NCBI RefSeq assembly: GCF_010729305.1
Contig: NZ_AP022574.1
Coordinates: 4,774,001-4,838,000 of the forward strand
DNA length: 64,000 nucleotides
Direction: 5' to 3'
Source of the DNA: Mycolicibacterium psychrotolerans
GTDB taxonomy: Bacteria > Actinomycetota > Actinomycetes > Mycobacteriales > Mycobacteriaceae
Position numbers and translations under genes: made by a program. How positions within the stretch are numbered: position 1 is the stretch's first letter; each line of letters opens with the position of its first letter. Below are positions 44,054 to 53,184 of the stretch, piece after piece. Under the pieces are notes generated by a model. The model was not told the origin of the DNA and made no database searches. It saw only the letters and a list, made by a program, of their open reading frames with translations.

Positions 44054-45725
44054 TCGGGTCGTCGCCGGGCCGACGCAGCCGGAGCCACCGATAACCGTAG
44101 GCGTCCAACTGGAGGTCGATCTCTCCCTTGGCGTCGAGCGAATGCTCGGAGAGGCCGTCCAGCAGATCGACGAGGACACAGCCGGGCTGCAGGTCGTCGA
44201 GGGCTATCGGCACGATGGCGGCCTCGGCCCCGAAGTTGTGCAGGGCGAGCATCAACCAGCCGGACTCCTCCCGGCACACGTGGGCGAGCACCGCCCGGTG
44301 CGGCTGCTTGACCACCTCTACCGTCGCCCAGCCGATCTCGGGCTGCTGGCGGTAGGTGTAGATGAGGTCGCGGATGAACCACCAGAAGGAGCCGTGGTCG
44401 TGACGCTGATCGGCGACGTTGACACGGTCGGGGCCGTAGAGCCCGTCGGGTAGCGGGCGGGGCAGCCGTCGACGAGGCGCGCGGGAGAAGCCGCCGTTGT
44501 CGCCACCCGTCCACTGCATCGGTGTCCGTACCGCGAATCGCCCCGGGATGTCGAGGTTCTCGGCCATCCCGATCTCCTCGCCGTAGAACAACACCGGTGT
44601 CCCCGGCAGGGAGAATGCCAGCGAGTACGCCATGCGCATCCGCCGTTCGTCCCCACCGAGCATCGACGGAAGCCGGCGCCGAAGGCCCCGGCCGAAGAGT
44701 TGCATGTCGGGGTCGGGACCGAACGCGTCGAAGACTTCCCTGCGCTCACTGTCGGTGAGCTTGTCGAGGGTCAGCTCATCGTGATTGCGCACGAAATTGG
44801 CCCACTGGCTGGTGATGTCGAGGACCGGACGCTGGCGCAACGCCTTGGCGATCGGCCGGGCGTCGCCGCGGGCGAGGGAGAGGAAGATGTTCTGCATTCC
44901 GATGAAATCGAACTGCATGTTCAAACCGTCTCCGTCAGCCCCGCCGAAGAACTTCTTCTGCTCCCGGTAAGGGACGTTGACCTCACCGAGGAGCACGGCG
45001 TCGCCGAGGCGCCGGGTGACGAAATTGCGTACGTCACCCAGGTATCGGGTGGGATCGAAGACGCCCGGGTCTCCCGGCGCACCGTCGTCGGCGAACAGGA
45101 ACGGCACCGCATCGACCCGGAATCCGGAGACCCCGAGCGCGAGCCAGAACCCCAGGGTGCGCGAAATCTCCTCCTGAACACGAGGATTGGCGATGTTCAG
45201 GTCAGGCTGATGCTTGTAGAAGTGGTGCAGGTACCACTCGTTGGTTCTGGGCTCGAGTTCCCAGATACTGTCCTCCTGGTCCGGGAAGACGACGTCCTTC
45301 GCACTCGACGCCGGCTCGGTGGAGCTCCAGACGTAGTAGTCGCGATACGGGTCGTCCTTGCTGCGTCGAGCGGATTTGAACCAGGGGTGCGCATCTGAGG
45401 TGTGGTTCATGACGAAGTCGACGACGACGCGGATTCCGGTGGACCGGGCCGTGCGGACGAGTTCGACGAAGTCGCCGAGATTACCGAGGCGGGGGTCGAC
45501 CCCGAAGAAATCCGTGATGTCGTAGCCGTCGTCCTTGCGGGCGGTCGGATAGAAAGGCATCAGCCACAGGCAGGTCACTCCGAGATCGAAGAGGTACTCG
45601 ATGCGCTCGGTCATCCCCCGGATGTCGCCACAACCGTCACCGTTCCAGTCGTAGAAGGTCTCGATGTCGGCGCAGTAGAAGACGGCGTTCTTCCACCACA
45701 GGTCGCCCGTCTCGATGGTCCTCAT
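44046..45725 (-). CDS. GH13 alpha-glucosidase/trehalose synthase-like enzyme
   Basis: 559 aa. Full catalytic set of GH13: DFVMNHTS (103-110), nucleophile Asp205 in GFRVDAVPF, acid/base Glu248 in LLGEVNV, transition-state Asp316 in FVRNHDELT. The N-terminus VFYCADIETFYDWNGDGCGD and C-terminal AYGYRWLRLRRP resemble TreS (maltose-trehalose interconversion) with the first position changed (TreS has YQIYV-x-SF). Could be TreS-like, alpha-glucosidase or a glucosyltransferase. Coupled by ATGA to the flavoprotein gene upstream. Confidence 0.85.
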   Translation of the reverse strand: MRTIETGDLWWKNAVFYCADIETFYDWNGDGCGDIRGMTERIEYLFDLGVTCLWLMPFYPTARKDDGYDITDFFGVDPRLGNLGDFVELVRTARSTGIRVVVDFVMNHTSDAHPWFKSARRSKDDPYRDYYVWSSTEPASSAKDVVFPDQEDSIWELEPRTNEWYLHHFYKHQPDLNIANPRVQEEISRTLGFWLALGVSGFRVDAVPFLFADDGAPGDPGVFDPTRYLGDVRNFVTRRLGDAVLLGEVNVPYREQKKFFGGADGDGLNMQFDFIGMQNIFLSLARGDARPIAKALRQRPVLDITSQWANFVRNHDELTLDKLTDSERREVFDAFGPDPDMQLFGRGLRRRLPSMLGGDERRMRMAYSLAFSLPGTPVLFYGEEIGMAENLDIPGRFAVRTPMQWTGGDNGGFSRAPRRRLPRPLPDGLYGPDRVNVADQRHDHGSFWWFIRDLIYTYRQQPEIGWATVEVVKQPHRAVLAHVCREESGWLMLALHNFGAEAAIVPIALDDLQPGCVLVDLLDGLSEHSLDAKGEIDLQLDAYGYRWLRLRRPGDDPII

Positions 45726-46711
45726 GCCGACGCCGTCGCCGGTTGCGGCGCGGTGGGCGACAACTGCGACAAGACGTGCTGCCCGAACGCATCGATGAAC
45801 GGGGCCTGGTGTCGGCCCACGAAATGCAGGTACAACTCATCCCATCCCTGATCGATGTCGTGCTGGAGCCATTCGGCGTGCTGGTGCAGATCACTCGAGA
45901 CACGCACCGACTCGGCGACCCGCTCGGGGCTCACCGCTTCGCCGATGACGTCGAAGGCTTCGACGGTCTCGGTGTCCCAGCAGACCGGCGGGGCGAAGAC
46001 GTTGTTGCGCCACTGGTCGTGCGCGATGGCCAGCGCCTCGTCGTCGGTCGGCGCCCAGCTGAGGTGGATCTGAAGCCGGGCGGGGCCCCGGCCTCCCGCT
46101 TCTCGGTAGGCGTCGAGGACCCGGCGGGGCTTGTCGCCCGGCTGGTTGACCGTGATCAGACCGTCCGCCCACGCGGCGTGCCGGGTTGCGGTGTGCGGGG
46201 TCACCGCCGGGCCGACCAGGTCGGGCACGGTATCCGGCAACGTCCACAGGCGCGCTCGGTTGACGTGGACGAGACCGTCGTGGGTGACCTCCTCGCCGCG
46301 CAGCAGCCGCCGGATCACCTCGACGCACTCCACGAGCCGGCGATCGCGAACCTCCTTGCGCGGCCAGACCTCACCGGTGACCCGCTCGTTGGACGCCTCA
46401 CCCGAGCCCAGGGCCGCCCAGAACCGGCCCGGGAACATCTGAGCCAGCGTCGCGATCGCCTGGGCGATGATCGCGGGGTGATAGCGCTGGCCGGGCGCAT
46501 TCACGACGCCGAACGGCATCCGGGTCGTCGCCAGCGCCGCCCCGAGAAACGCCCACGCGAAGCCCGACTCGGCCTGTCGTTCGCTCCACGGACTGAAGTG
46601 GTCAGAGGACATCCCCGCGGTGAAGCCGGACTGTTCGGCCAGTTGGACGTCGCGCAGGAGCTGTGCGGGATCGATCTGCTCGTGCGAGCAATGGAATCCG
46701 ATGACGGTCAT
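45722..46711 (-). CDS. LLM-class flavin oxidoreductase (TIGR03885-like)
   Basis: 329 aa. MTVIGFHCSHEQIDPAQLL, GFTAGMSSDHFSPWSERQ, GVVNAPGQRYHPAIIAQAIA, FPGRFWAALGSGEASNE fit the subgroup described as probable non-F420 flavoproteins. Its translational coupling to a GH13 enzyme suggests a job near alpha-glucan or trehalose metabolism, but no reaction is known. A 7-bp inverted repeat overlaps its start codon. Confidence 0.82.
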   Translation of the reverse strand: MTVIGFHCSHEQIDPAQLLRDVQLAEQSGFTAGMSSDHFSPWSERQAESGFAWAFLGAALATTRMPFGVVNAPGQRYHPAIIAQAIATLAQMFPGRFWAALGSGEASNERVTGEVWPRKEVRDRRLVECVEVIRRLLRGEEVTHDGLVHVNRARLWTLPDTVPDLVGPAVTPHTATRHAAWADGLITVNQPGDKPRRVLDAYREAGGRGPARLQIHLSWAPTDDEALAIAHDQWRNNVFAPPVCWDTETVEAFDVIGEAVSPERVAESVRVSSDLHQHAEWLQHDIDQGWDELYLHFVGRHQAPFIDAFGQHVLSQLSPTAPQPATASA

Positions 46712-46731
46712 AACGGGGTGGCTACCCGTTA
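46711..46731. promoter_or_regulatory. Inverted repeat over the start of the LLM gene
   Basis: TAACGGG-N7-CCCGTTA, perfect 7-bp arms. It covers the first base of the minus-strand start codon. It could be an operator or an mRNA hairpin that affects initiation of the LLM-GH13 pair. Confidence 0.35.
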
Positions 46732-46766
46732 TCCGGCGGGTTTACGTCCGCGTCAGCGATCGGCGC

Positions 46767-48989
46767 TCATTCTGCCGGCGGCGGCGCCTCCACCAGCAGT
46801 GACATCCCGTGCAGCGACACCATGTCGACCGCGAAGCTGTGCAGGTCGTCGACGGTCGCGATCTCGTTGCCGCTGAACATGTCCGACACCACCGCGCCGG
46901 GCGGGAGATGCTCCGAGCGCACGCTGCCCGCGATGTGCTCCTGGGCGAAGTTCAGCACCGTCAGCTGAAAGCGCCCGTGCCCGTCGAGTTCGTGGACCAG
47001 GACCAGCATGCCCCGGTGCGACACCTCGGGGATGTCGAGCTGCCGGCTGGTCGCGACCCCGTAGTGCGACCGCACCTTCAGGATCGCCTGTAGCTGGCGG
47101 ATGAAGCTCGTCTCGTCGGCGAGCTGCTCGGGGATGGAGCCGTACAGGTTGCGTCCCACCGGCATGCCGGCGGTGGACTGCTTGGCATTCGGGTTGATGC
47201 CCATCAGGTCGTGCGCGCCCCGGTTGATCCACCGGGTGTCCCCCTCGGCGACCAGTTCGGCCACCTCCGAGATCGGCAGCGTGAGCATCCCGCACAGATC
47301 CCAGCCCGAGAGCGCGAAGACGCCCGGCTGCAGCGCGTTGAACATCGCGAGCAGCAGGTGCGCACGCCTGATCGGATCGACGTCGTCGATGTCGGCCAGC
47401 TTCTTGACGCCGAGCGCCGCGGCGACGACGGACGCTGTGGTACAGGCGATTCCGTTGGTGGTGAACACGCGGTTGTACGGTGCGTCCGGCCCCGTCAGGT
47501 TTTCGACCAGATCGCTGCGCACACTGGCGGCGATCTGTTCGCCGGTGACCTCGACGCCCTTGTAGCTGTAGACGTCGTCGCGGTGACCGTTCTCCCAGTG
47601 CAGCAACTCGTAGGTGAGCTCGTCGTGGTTCTGCAGAGCGTGCACGAGCGAGGCCGGATCGACGCCCAATTCGAGGGTGGTGCGCAGCGTGAGCCGCAGG
47701 AACTCGGTATCCCCGGTGGCCAGCGCGTGATGGTAGGCAGGCCGGTTCACGAAGTCGTAGGACAGATCTGCACCGGCTTCGCCGATCTGGCGGATGTCGT
47801 CGATGGTGAGGTTCAGTTCCTGGAAGGTGAAGCCGCCGACCTTGCGCACCATGCTCGCGATCAGGTGGTTGGCCGCCTCGGAGAGCGGATGCCCCTCGGA
47901 CCACGCCGAATTACCCTCCGACGCAGCCTTTTCCACGCCCAGGAAGCCGTTGGCGTCCAGCCGCAGGGCGCCGGTGCCCAGGTCGGCCAGCGAGTGCAGG
48001 GCATCACCGATGACCAGCCGCATGCCGGCGAACGAGGGATCGAGCCAGTTGATCGAGGGTTGCCCGTCCTTGAAGTAGTGCAGGTACACCCAGCGCCGCT
48101 CGACGCCGTCGACGCCGGTGACCGGGCGGGTGACGCTCCAGTTGGTCTCCTTGACGCCCTCGGCGTAGAAGATCACGCGCTGGAGCCGCCCGATGATGTA
48201 TCCGGCCTTGTCGAGCCATTCCTCTGTCGCGGCGTCGATGTTGATCGAATCCGTACCCGGGGGCACGGCGGGCAGTTCGTGCCAGTCGCGCGGGTCGATC
48301 TCGACCATGTGGTAGATGCCCGGATAGTCGGCGTACTTCATCTCGGCCAGCCGGAAGTCGGCGCCCTTGCCGGTGTGGCCGGGCACGATGTCGTCGATGA
48401 TGGTGCCGCCGTACCAGGCCGCCGTCGCACACATCTGCCGGAACTCGTCCTCGGTGCCGAACGCCGGATCGATCTGGGTGCCGATCCGGTCGAAGTGTCC
48501 GTCGACGCTGGGCGTGTACTGCCAGCCGGAGATCCCGCCGGCCCGCTTGACCGGGCCGGTGTGCACCGCCTCGATGCCGATCTCGGAGAACGCCTTCCAC
48601 ATGTCCTCGCTGGCCATCGCCTTGAGGAAGGACTCGTCGGGACGGGTGATCAGCGACAGCGGGTAGGCGGTGAACCACACCGAGGCGGTGTCGACCGCCC
48701 CTCGCGGGTTCGGCGTGGCGTACGGGTTCTGCCACATCGAGCCCTGCCCCGAGAACTGCGCGCTGATCTCGTTGGCGTCGGCCAGCATCGACTGGGCCCG
48801 CAACCACTCGACATACGCGGGATTGGTGCCGTTCGCCGGGCCGTCCTGGGCGACCGATCGCCGCACGAACGGCGTCTTGACCCGGGGACGGAACCTCAGC
48901 GTGCGGGGCCGCGCCGGATGAAGGTGCTCGGCGTAGGTGGGCTCGACCGACTCGTGTCCCTCGTCGTCGGTGACCTCCAACTCCGACAT
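46767..48989 (-). CDS. Large GH13 enzyme, trehalose synthase/maltosyltransferase-like
   Basis: 740 aa from ATG 48989 (GAGGAG 5 nt upstream), longer than TreS (about 600). GH13 core: nucleophile Asp345 in GALRLDANGFLG, acid/base Glu391 in TFQELNL, Asp456 in NHDELTYE. Around it: QGSMWQNPYATPNPR, YGGTIIDDIVPGHTGKGADF (region I equivalent), and a C-terminal beta-domain. This type occurs in mycobacteria annotated as maltose alpha-D-glucosyltransferase; whether it makes trehalose, moves glucosyl units or hydrolyses is open. With glgC, pgm and the 44046 enzyme it makes a loose alpha-glucan group. Confidence 0.8.
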   Translation of the reverse strand: MSELEVTDDEGHESVEPTYAEHLHPARPRTLRFRPRVKTPFVRRSVAQDGPANGTNPAYVEWLRAQSMLADANEISAQFSGQGSMWQNPYATPNPRGAVDTASVWFTAYPLSLITRPDESFLKAMASEDMWKAFSEIGIEAVHTGPVKRAGGISGWQYTPSVDGHFDRIGTQIDPAFGTEDEFRQMCATAAWYGGTIIDDIVPGHTGKGADFRLAEMKYADYPGIYHMVEIDPRDWHELPAVPPGTDSINIDAATEEWLDKAGYIIGRLQRVIFYAEGVKETNWSVTRPVTGVDGVERRWVYLHYFKDGQPSINWLDPSFAGMRLVIGDALHSLADLGTGALRLDANGFLGVEKAASEGNSAWSEGHPLSEAANHLIASMVRKVGGFTFQELNLTIDDIRQIGEAGADLSYDFVNRPAYHHALATGDTEFLRLTLRTTLELGVDPASLVHALQNHDELTYELLHWENGHRDDVYSYKGVEVTGEQIAASVRSDLVENLTGPDAPYNRVFTTNGIACTTASVVAAALGVKKLADIDDVDPIRRAHLLLAMFNALQPGVFALSGWDLCGMLTLPISEVAELVAEGDTRWINRGAHDLMGINPNAKQSTAGMPVGRNLYGSIPEQLADETSFIRQLQAILKVRSHYGVATSRQLDIPEVSHRGMLVLVHELDGHGRFQLTVLNFAQEHIAGSVRSEHLPPGAVVSDMFSGNEIATVDDLHSFAVDMVSLHGMSLLVEAPPPAE

Positions 48990-49137
48990 GCATCTCCTCC
49001 TCATCGGCGACTTTCCCTGCCCCGTATTGCCACCGCGCCGTGGCCGGAAACCGACGGACGGATACCGTCGCATGATCGCCGGTGTCGACGATACTGCGAC
49101 TGTCGATCGACTCGCCCCCGAAGGGAAGGAGCCCGCC

Positions 49138-50805
49138 GTGCCGATGAGCCGAGGTGTCCGCTCCCGCCGGGTTCGGCAGGCCGTGTCTGCGCTGGTGGTG
49201 GCCTGCGTGCTGGTAGCGACCGGCTGCTCGGAGGCGAACAGGCCGGCGGCTCCGACCAGCACCGCCTCGCCGAGCGCGGCGGCGCCCCCGACCGCGGAGG
49301 GGCTCGCGCCCCGGCCACTGGCGACCGATCCGGCACGCCTGGCCGACGACCTCGCGACCGACGAGCGGACACTGCGGGACCCCGCGACCCCCGACGCGGT
49401 CCTGAGCGCTGCCGCCCATCGTCAGCAGGCGGCCTACCGCCTGCTCGGCCGGCACCCCGAGTGGGACGCGATCGCCCGCCCGCGGATCCCGCCCGACCTG
49501 CTCGCCGTGTACGACCACAACATCGACGCCCGACGCCAGCTCGCCGCGATGGCCCGGCCGAGGGCGACGCTGCCGGCGTGGCGCATCGTCGCGCCGCGAC
49601 CCGCCGACGAGCTGATGGGCTACTACCGGGAGGCCGAAGCGGCGTTCGGGGTGAGCTGGAACGTGCTGGCCGCCATCAATTTCGTCGAGACTGCTTTCGG
49701 CAGGGTCGCCGGGGTCAGCACTGCCGGCGCCCAGGGCCCGATGCAGTTCATGCCGTCGACGTTCGCGGCCTACGGCGCAGGCGGCGACATCCTCGCCCCG
49801 CGCGACGCCATCATGGCCGCCGGGCGCTATCTCTCCGCCAACGGCTTCGCCCGGGACCGGGACCACGCGCTCTACCGGTACAACAACTCACTGCAGTACG
49901 TGCGCGCGATCAACGACTACGCCGCGGTGCTCGCCGCCGATCCGGCGGGGTTGCGCGGCTATCACCGCTGGGGCGTGTATGTGAACACGACCGCGGGCGA
50001 CGTGCTGCTCCCCGACGACTATGCCGCGACGGCTCCGATCCCGGTCGAGGACTACCTCGCGCGTGTGACGAAAGCCTCCTCGGCGGTTCGGCTTTCGCCG
50101 ACGAGCGCAGCCATTCTGGACTCCGCGCTTACGGTCGCGCGCGACACCTCCGGCGCGAATCCCGCCGAGCGGTCGGAGCGGTTGTCGCGGCAGTTCCTCG
50201 GAACGCCTTACGGGGCGGACACTCTCGTAGGATCGGCAACTGTCCCGGAGCAACTCGTGGCCGAATTGGAGAGGGTCGACTGTTTCACGCTGGCCGACTA
50301 CGTGGAGGCGCTCAAGCGGTCCACGTCTCGCGACCAGTTCGTAAACGCGCTGATCAGGGTGCGGTACAAGGACAATGCCGTCGGCTTCGCCACCCGCAAG
50401 CACTTCTTCACCGACTGGGCCGCCGCGGCGCCCGCCATCGCGACCGACATCACGGCCACGCTGAGCCCCGACGCCGTCGAGGTGACCAAGCACCTCAACC
50501 GGAAGGACGCGGGCGGGGTGTATCTGCCCGGCCTGCCCGTCGTGTCGCGGACGGTGGCCTACCTCCCGAGCGCGGCGGTGGACGACGACGTCGTCAAGCA
50601 GTTGCGCACCGGGGACTACGTCGGCGCCTACGCCGAGGACGGCGGCCTTGACGTCACCCACGTCGGCATCTACGTCGCCGGGCCGAACGGCCCCGTGCTA
50701 CGTAATGCCTCCTCGCTGAAAGCGAACGAGAAGGTCGTCGACAGTCCGCTGTCCGACTACCTGCGCACCGTGCCGGGGATCGTGGTGCTGCGTCCGGTGC
50801 AGTAG
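49138..50805 (+). CDS. Lipoprotein fusing a lytic transglycosylase to an AmiA/DUF1460 domain
   Basis: 555 aa from GTG 49138 (AAGGAG 6 nt upstream). Signal peptide with lipobox VATGC, lipidated Cys30. Low-complexity linker, then an SLT/MltB-like transglycosylase (about 145-290): catalytic Glu184 in INFVETAFGR, GAQGPMQFMPSTFAAYG, RDAIMAAGRYLSANGF, YNNSLQYVRAINDYA. Then (about 340-555) an NlpC/P60-like DUF1460 (AmiA) domain: LSRQFLGTPYGADTLVG, Cys382 in ERVDCFTLADYVEAL, RKHFFTDW, His508 in DVTHVGIYV. The first domain would cut glycan strands, the second the peptide side. DUF1460 is mainly known from Gram-negative species, so this pairing is unusual. Confidence 0.8.
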   Translation: MPMSRGVRSRRVRQAVSALVVACVLVATGCSEANRPAAPTSTASPSAAAPPTAEGLAPRPLATDPARLADDLATDERTLRDPATPDAVLSAAAHRQQAAYRLLGRHPEWDAIARPRIPPDLLAVYDHNIDARRQLAAMARPRATLPAWRIVAPRPADELMGYYREAEAAFGVSWNVLAAINFVETAFGRVAGVSTAGAQGPMQFMPSTFAAYGAGGDILAPRDAIMAAGRYLSANGFARDRDHALYRYNNSLQYVRAINDYAAVLAADPAGLRGYHRWGVYVNTTAGDVLLPDDYAATAPIPVEDYLARVTKASSAVRLSPTSAAILDSALTVARDTSGANPAERSERLSRQFLGTPYGADTLVGSATVPEQLVAELERVDCFTLADYVEALKRSTSRDQFVNALIRVRYKDNAVGFATRKHFFTDWAAAAPAIATDITATLSPDAVEVTKHLNRKDAGGVYLPGLPVVSRTVAYLPSAAVDDDVVKQLRTGDYVGAYAEDGGLDVTHVGIYVAGPNGPVLRNASSLKANEKVVDSPLSDYLRTVPGIVVLRPVQ

Positions 50806-50832
50806 AAGGACAGGCACGCCCAGCACGGCGCC

Positions 50833-51606
50833 TCACTGCGCGAGGTATCCCCCGTCGACAGGCAGCACCACGCCGGTGATGAAGGAGGCCTCGTCCGAGG
50901 CGAGGAAGACGATGGCGCTAGCGACTTCGGCGGGTTCGCCGAGACGGCCCATCGGGTGCATCCGCTCGATCTCCGCCAGGTATTCCGCGCCGCCCGGTTC
51001 CGCCGGGAGCCGCTGGACCCGCTCGGTCCGGATCGTTCCGGGAGCGACGGCGTTGACTCTGATTCCGTGGTCCGCCCACTCGACCGCCAGGTGCTTGGTC
51101 AAGCCGGTCGCGACGAACTTGGCGGGCCCGTAGGCCGCCTGCCGCTTCTGCCCGGCCAACCCGGAGATCGAGGACAGACACACGATGGCGCCGCCACCGG
51201 TCGGCAGCATCGCCTCGATCGCGAACTTGCACGAAAGGAACATGCCTCGCCCGTCGATGGCCATCACCTCGTCCCAGCCGCCGGCGGTCACCTCCGTCGC
51301 ATCGCCGAGCGGGATGATGCCGGCGTTGGCGACCAGCACGTCGAGCTTTCCGTACCGTTCGGATGCTGCGCCGATCATCCGCCTCGTATCGTCCTCGACC
51401 GCGACGTCACCGACGACGGTCTCGACGTCCGCCCCGGTCTGGCGCAGCTCGCCGGCCAGAGCAAGCAGCGGCTCGCGTTGAACATCGGTCACGATCAACC
51501 GCGCGCCCTCCCGCGCGAAGAGCACAGCCGTCGCGCGGCCGATGCCGAACGCCGCGCCGGTGATCACTGCGCACTTTCCTGCCAGACGTCCCGGTCCTCG
51601 AGTCAC
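50833..51606 (-). CDS. SDR-family oxidoreductase
   Basis: 257 aa from GTG 51606. Classical SDR: cofactor motif ITGAAFGIGRATA, DVQREPL (acidic residue after beta-2 favours NAD), LVANAGI, catalytic Ser in LSSISGLAG, Tyr-x-x-x-Lys in AYGPAKF, RVNAVAPGTIRT. Substrate an alcohol or ketone, unknown. A longer in-frame start at 51666 lacks a ribosome site. Alone on the minus strand, convergent with the lipoprotein gene. Confidence 0.9.
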   Translation of the reverse strand: MTRGPGRLAGKCAVITGAAFGIGRATAVLFAREGARLIVTDVQREPLLALAGELRQTGADVETVVGDVAVEDDTRRMIGAASERYGKLDVLVANAGIIPLGDATEVTAGGWDEVMAIDGRGMFLSCKFAIEAMLPTGGGAIVCLSSISGLAGQKRQAAYGPAKFVATGLTKHLAVEWADHGIRVNAVAPGTIRTERVQRLPAEPGGAEYLAEIERMHPMGRLGEPAEVASAIVFLASDEASFITGVVLPVDGGYLAQ

Positions 51607-51720
51607 GGCGTGGTCATCACCTTCGTCGACAATCGTTCTCAGCTCCTTCGTGCGTCCGAATCGCACAGCGTAAGTCCGGAAGCGGAACGTTCCCGGCAGA
51701 ACGGCGGGACGTGGGCGAAA

Positions 51721-53148
51721 CTAGACGCCGCGCTCGACGGGCATCCTGCCGTGGTCGACGGCGGCCACCAGCGCTGCATGGTCGGCTTCTGTCTGGTCGG
51801 CGTATCGCCTGGCGAAGGTGCACAACGCCTCGTCCACCTTGTCGGAACGGCCGAGATAGCCGGCGATCATCGAGGCGCCACTGGTGCGGGCGTGCCCCTT
51901 GGCGAGCAGTTGACCGACCACCCCGGTGTAGTCGATGAGCGCCTTGGAGTCCATCGCATCCAACGGGATGGTGCCCTTCATGTTGCGGAACTGGCGCACG
52001 TAGTACTGCAGGCCGTCCACCGTCGTCCATCCCAGCAGCGGGTCGCTCACCGTCTGCAGCGCCTGCTGATACTCGACCACTCGCTGGCCCTGGTGCGCGT
52101 GCCAGGCCGACTCCCCGTGGACGTAGCGCGCCAGCACGGAGCGGCGGGCCTGCTTGAGTTGGAGGAAGACCACGTCCTCGGGTGAGGAGCCCTCGAGCAG
52201 AGCCACATAGGCGCGCAGCCCGACGCTGCCCACACCGACCACCTTGTGCGCGACATCCAGCAGCGTGTACCCGCCGAGCACCCGCCGCCAGTGCGTGGAC
52301 AGCGTCGGAAGGTAGTCGTCGAGCGCTTCGGCCAGCGCGTCGGCTTCGCGGGCAGGCAGACGCGTGATCAGCGGCGGCTCCTCGACGATCTTGCGCGTGC
52401 CCTCGACCTCTTCTGTGAACCGGGGCAGTGCGCGGTCACTGGTGCGGTGACGCGCGCGTTTGGCCGAGCGTCGTACCTCGTCGGCCAGCGGCCCGTACGC
52501 TTCGCCGGCCAACCGGTCGACGTCGATGCGGGTGAACGAACGTGAGAACAGCGGCTCGTCGGCCAGTCGGCGCACCTCGAGGCGATAGGCCGCGACACAC
52601 GAGCGCACCGCCGAACCGCAGTCCTGCTCGGACGAGCCGTTGTGCCGGCCCGCCACCCAGATGCTGGCCACCAGACGGCGCAGGTCCCATTCCCACGCGC
52701 CGGGATGTGCCTCGTCGAAGTCGTTGAGATCGATCACCAGGTCGCGTTCGGGTGATGCGTAGAAGCCGAAGTTCCCGAGGTGGGAGTCGCCGCATACGAC
52801 GGGCGTGATGCCGGTGGCGGGCAGGTGCGCGACGTCCTCGGCCATGACGACGGCGGTTCCGCGGAGAAATCCATAGGGAGACGCGACCATCCGTCCCACG
52901 CGGATGGGGATGAGGCGATCCACCCTGCCGCGGTGATTGGTCTCGATGAGCTGGATCGGGTCGGGCCTGTCGGCCGGTGGCGTCCAGTCGGCGAGTGATC
53001 GTCGCGGCACACGCTTGCGCAGACTCTTGCCGAGCGCATACCGCTCGGCTCGCGTCACCGGCTGTTGACGCAGGGAGTGATAGGCGGCGCTGTCGGTCTC
53101 CGCCAGCACGGTGTGACGAGTCGGCTCAGCAGTGGTCATCGGTTCCAT
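51721..53148 (-). CDS. DUF2252 family protein
   Basis: 475 aa. ALGKSLRKRVPRRSLADWTP, RMVASPYGFLRGTAVVMAED, VVCGDSHLGNFGFYASPERD, DLNDFDEAHPGAWEWDLRRL, VGVGSVGLRAYVALLEGSS. The GDxHxxNFG and DxNDFDE motifs look like the HGDxHxxN and DFD of kinase-like folds, so the protein may be a phosphotransferase; this is unproven for the family. Cytoplasmic. 36 nt separate it from the nitroreductase gene downstream. Confidence 0.9.
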   Translation of the reverse strand: MEPMTTAEPTRHTVLAETDSAAYHSLRQQPVTRAERYALGKSLRKRVPRRSLADWTPPADRPDPIQLIETNHRGRVDRLIPIRVGRMVASPYGFLRGTAVVMAEDVAHLPATGITPVVCGDSHLGNFGFYASPERDLVIDLNDFDEAHPGAWEWDLRRLVASIWVAGRHNGSSEQDCGSAVRSCVAAYRLEVRRLADEPLFSRSFTRIDVDRLAGEAYGPLADEVRRSAKRARHRTSDRALPRFTEEVEGTRKIVEEPPLITRLPAREADALAEALDDYLPTLSTHWRRVLGGYTLLDVAHKVVGVGSVGLRAYVALLEGSSPEDVVFLQLKQARRSVLARYVHGESAWHAHQGQRVVEYQQALQTVSDPLLGWTTVDGLQYYVRQFRNMKGTIPLDAMDSKALIDYTGVVGQLLAKGHARTSGASMIAGYLGRSDKVDEALCTFARRYADQTEADHAALVAAVDHGRMPVERGV

Positions 53149-53184
53149 GGTGCGCCGGTCGGCGCCGACGCGGACTCCAATAGA

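Noticed and set aside
47211..50651. Very long plus-strand open frame (over 1100 codons) opposite the large GH13 gene
   Set aside because: It is antisense to a gene with a complete GH13 catalytic set, is Arg/Gly-rich without motifs, and crosses into the lipoprotein gene out of frame. Such frames are common in high-GC DNA.
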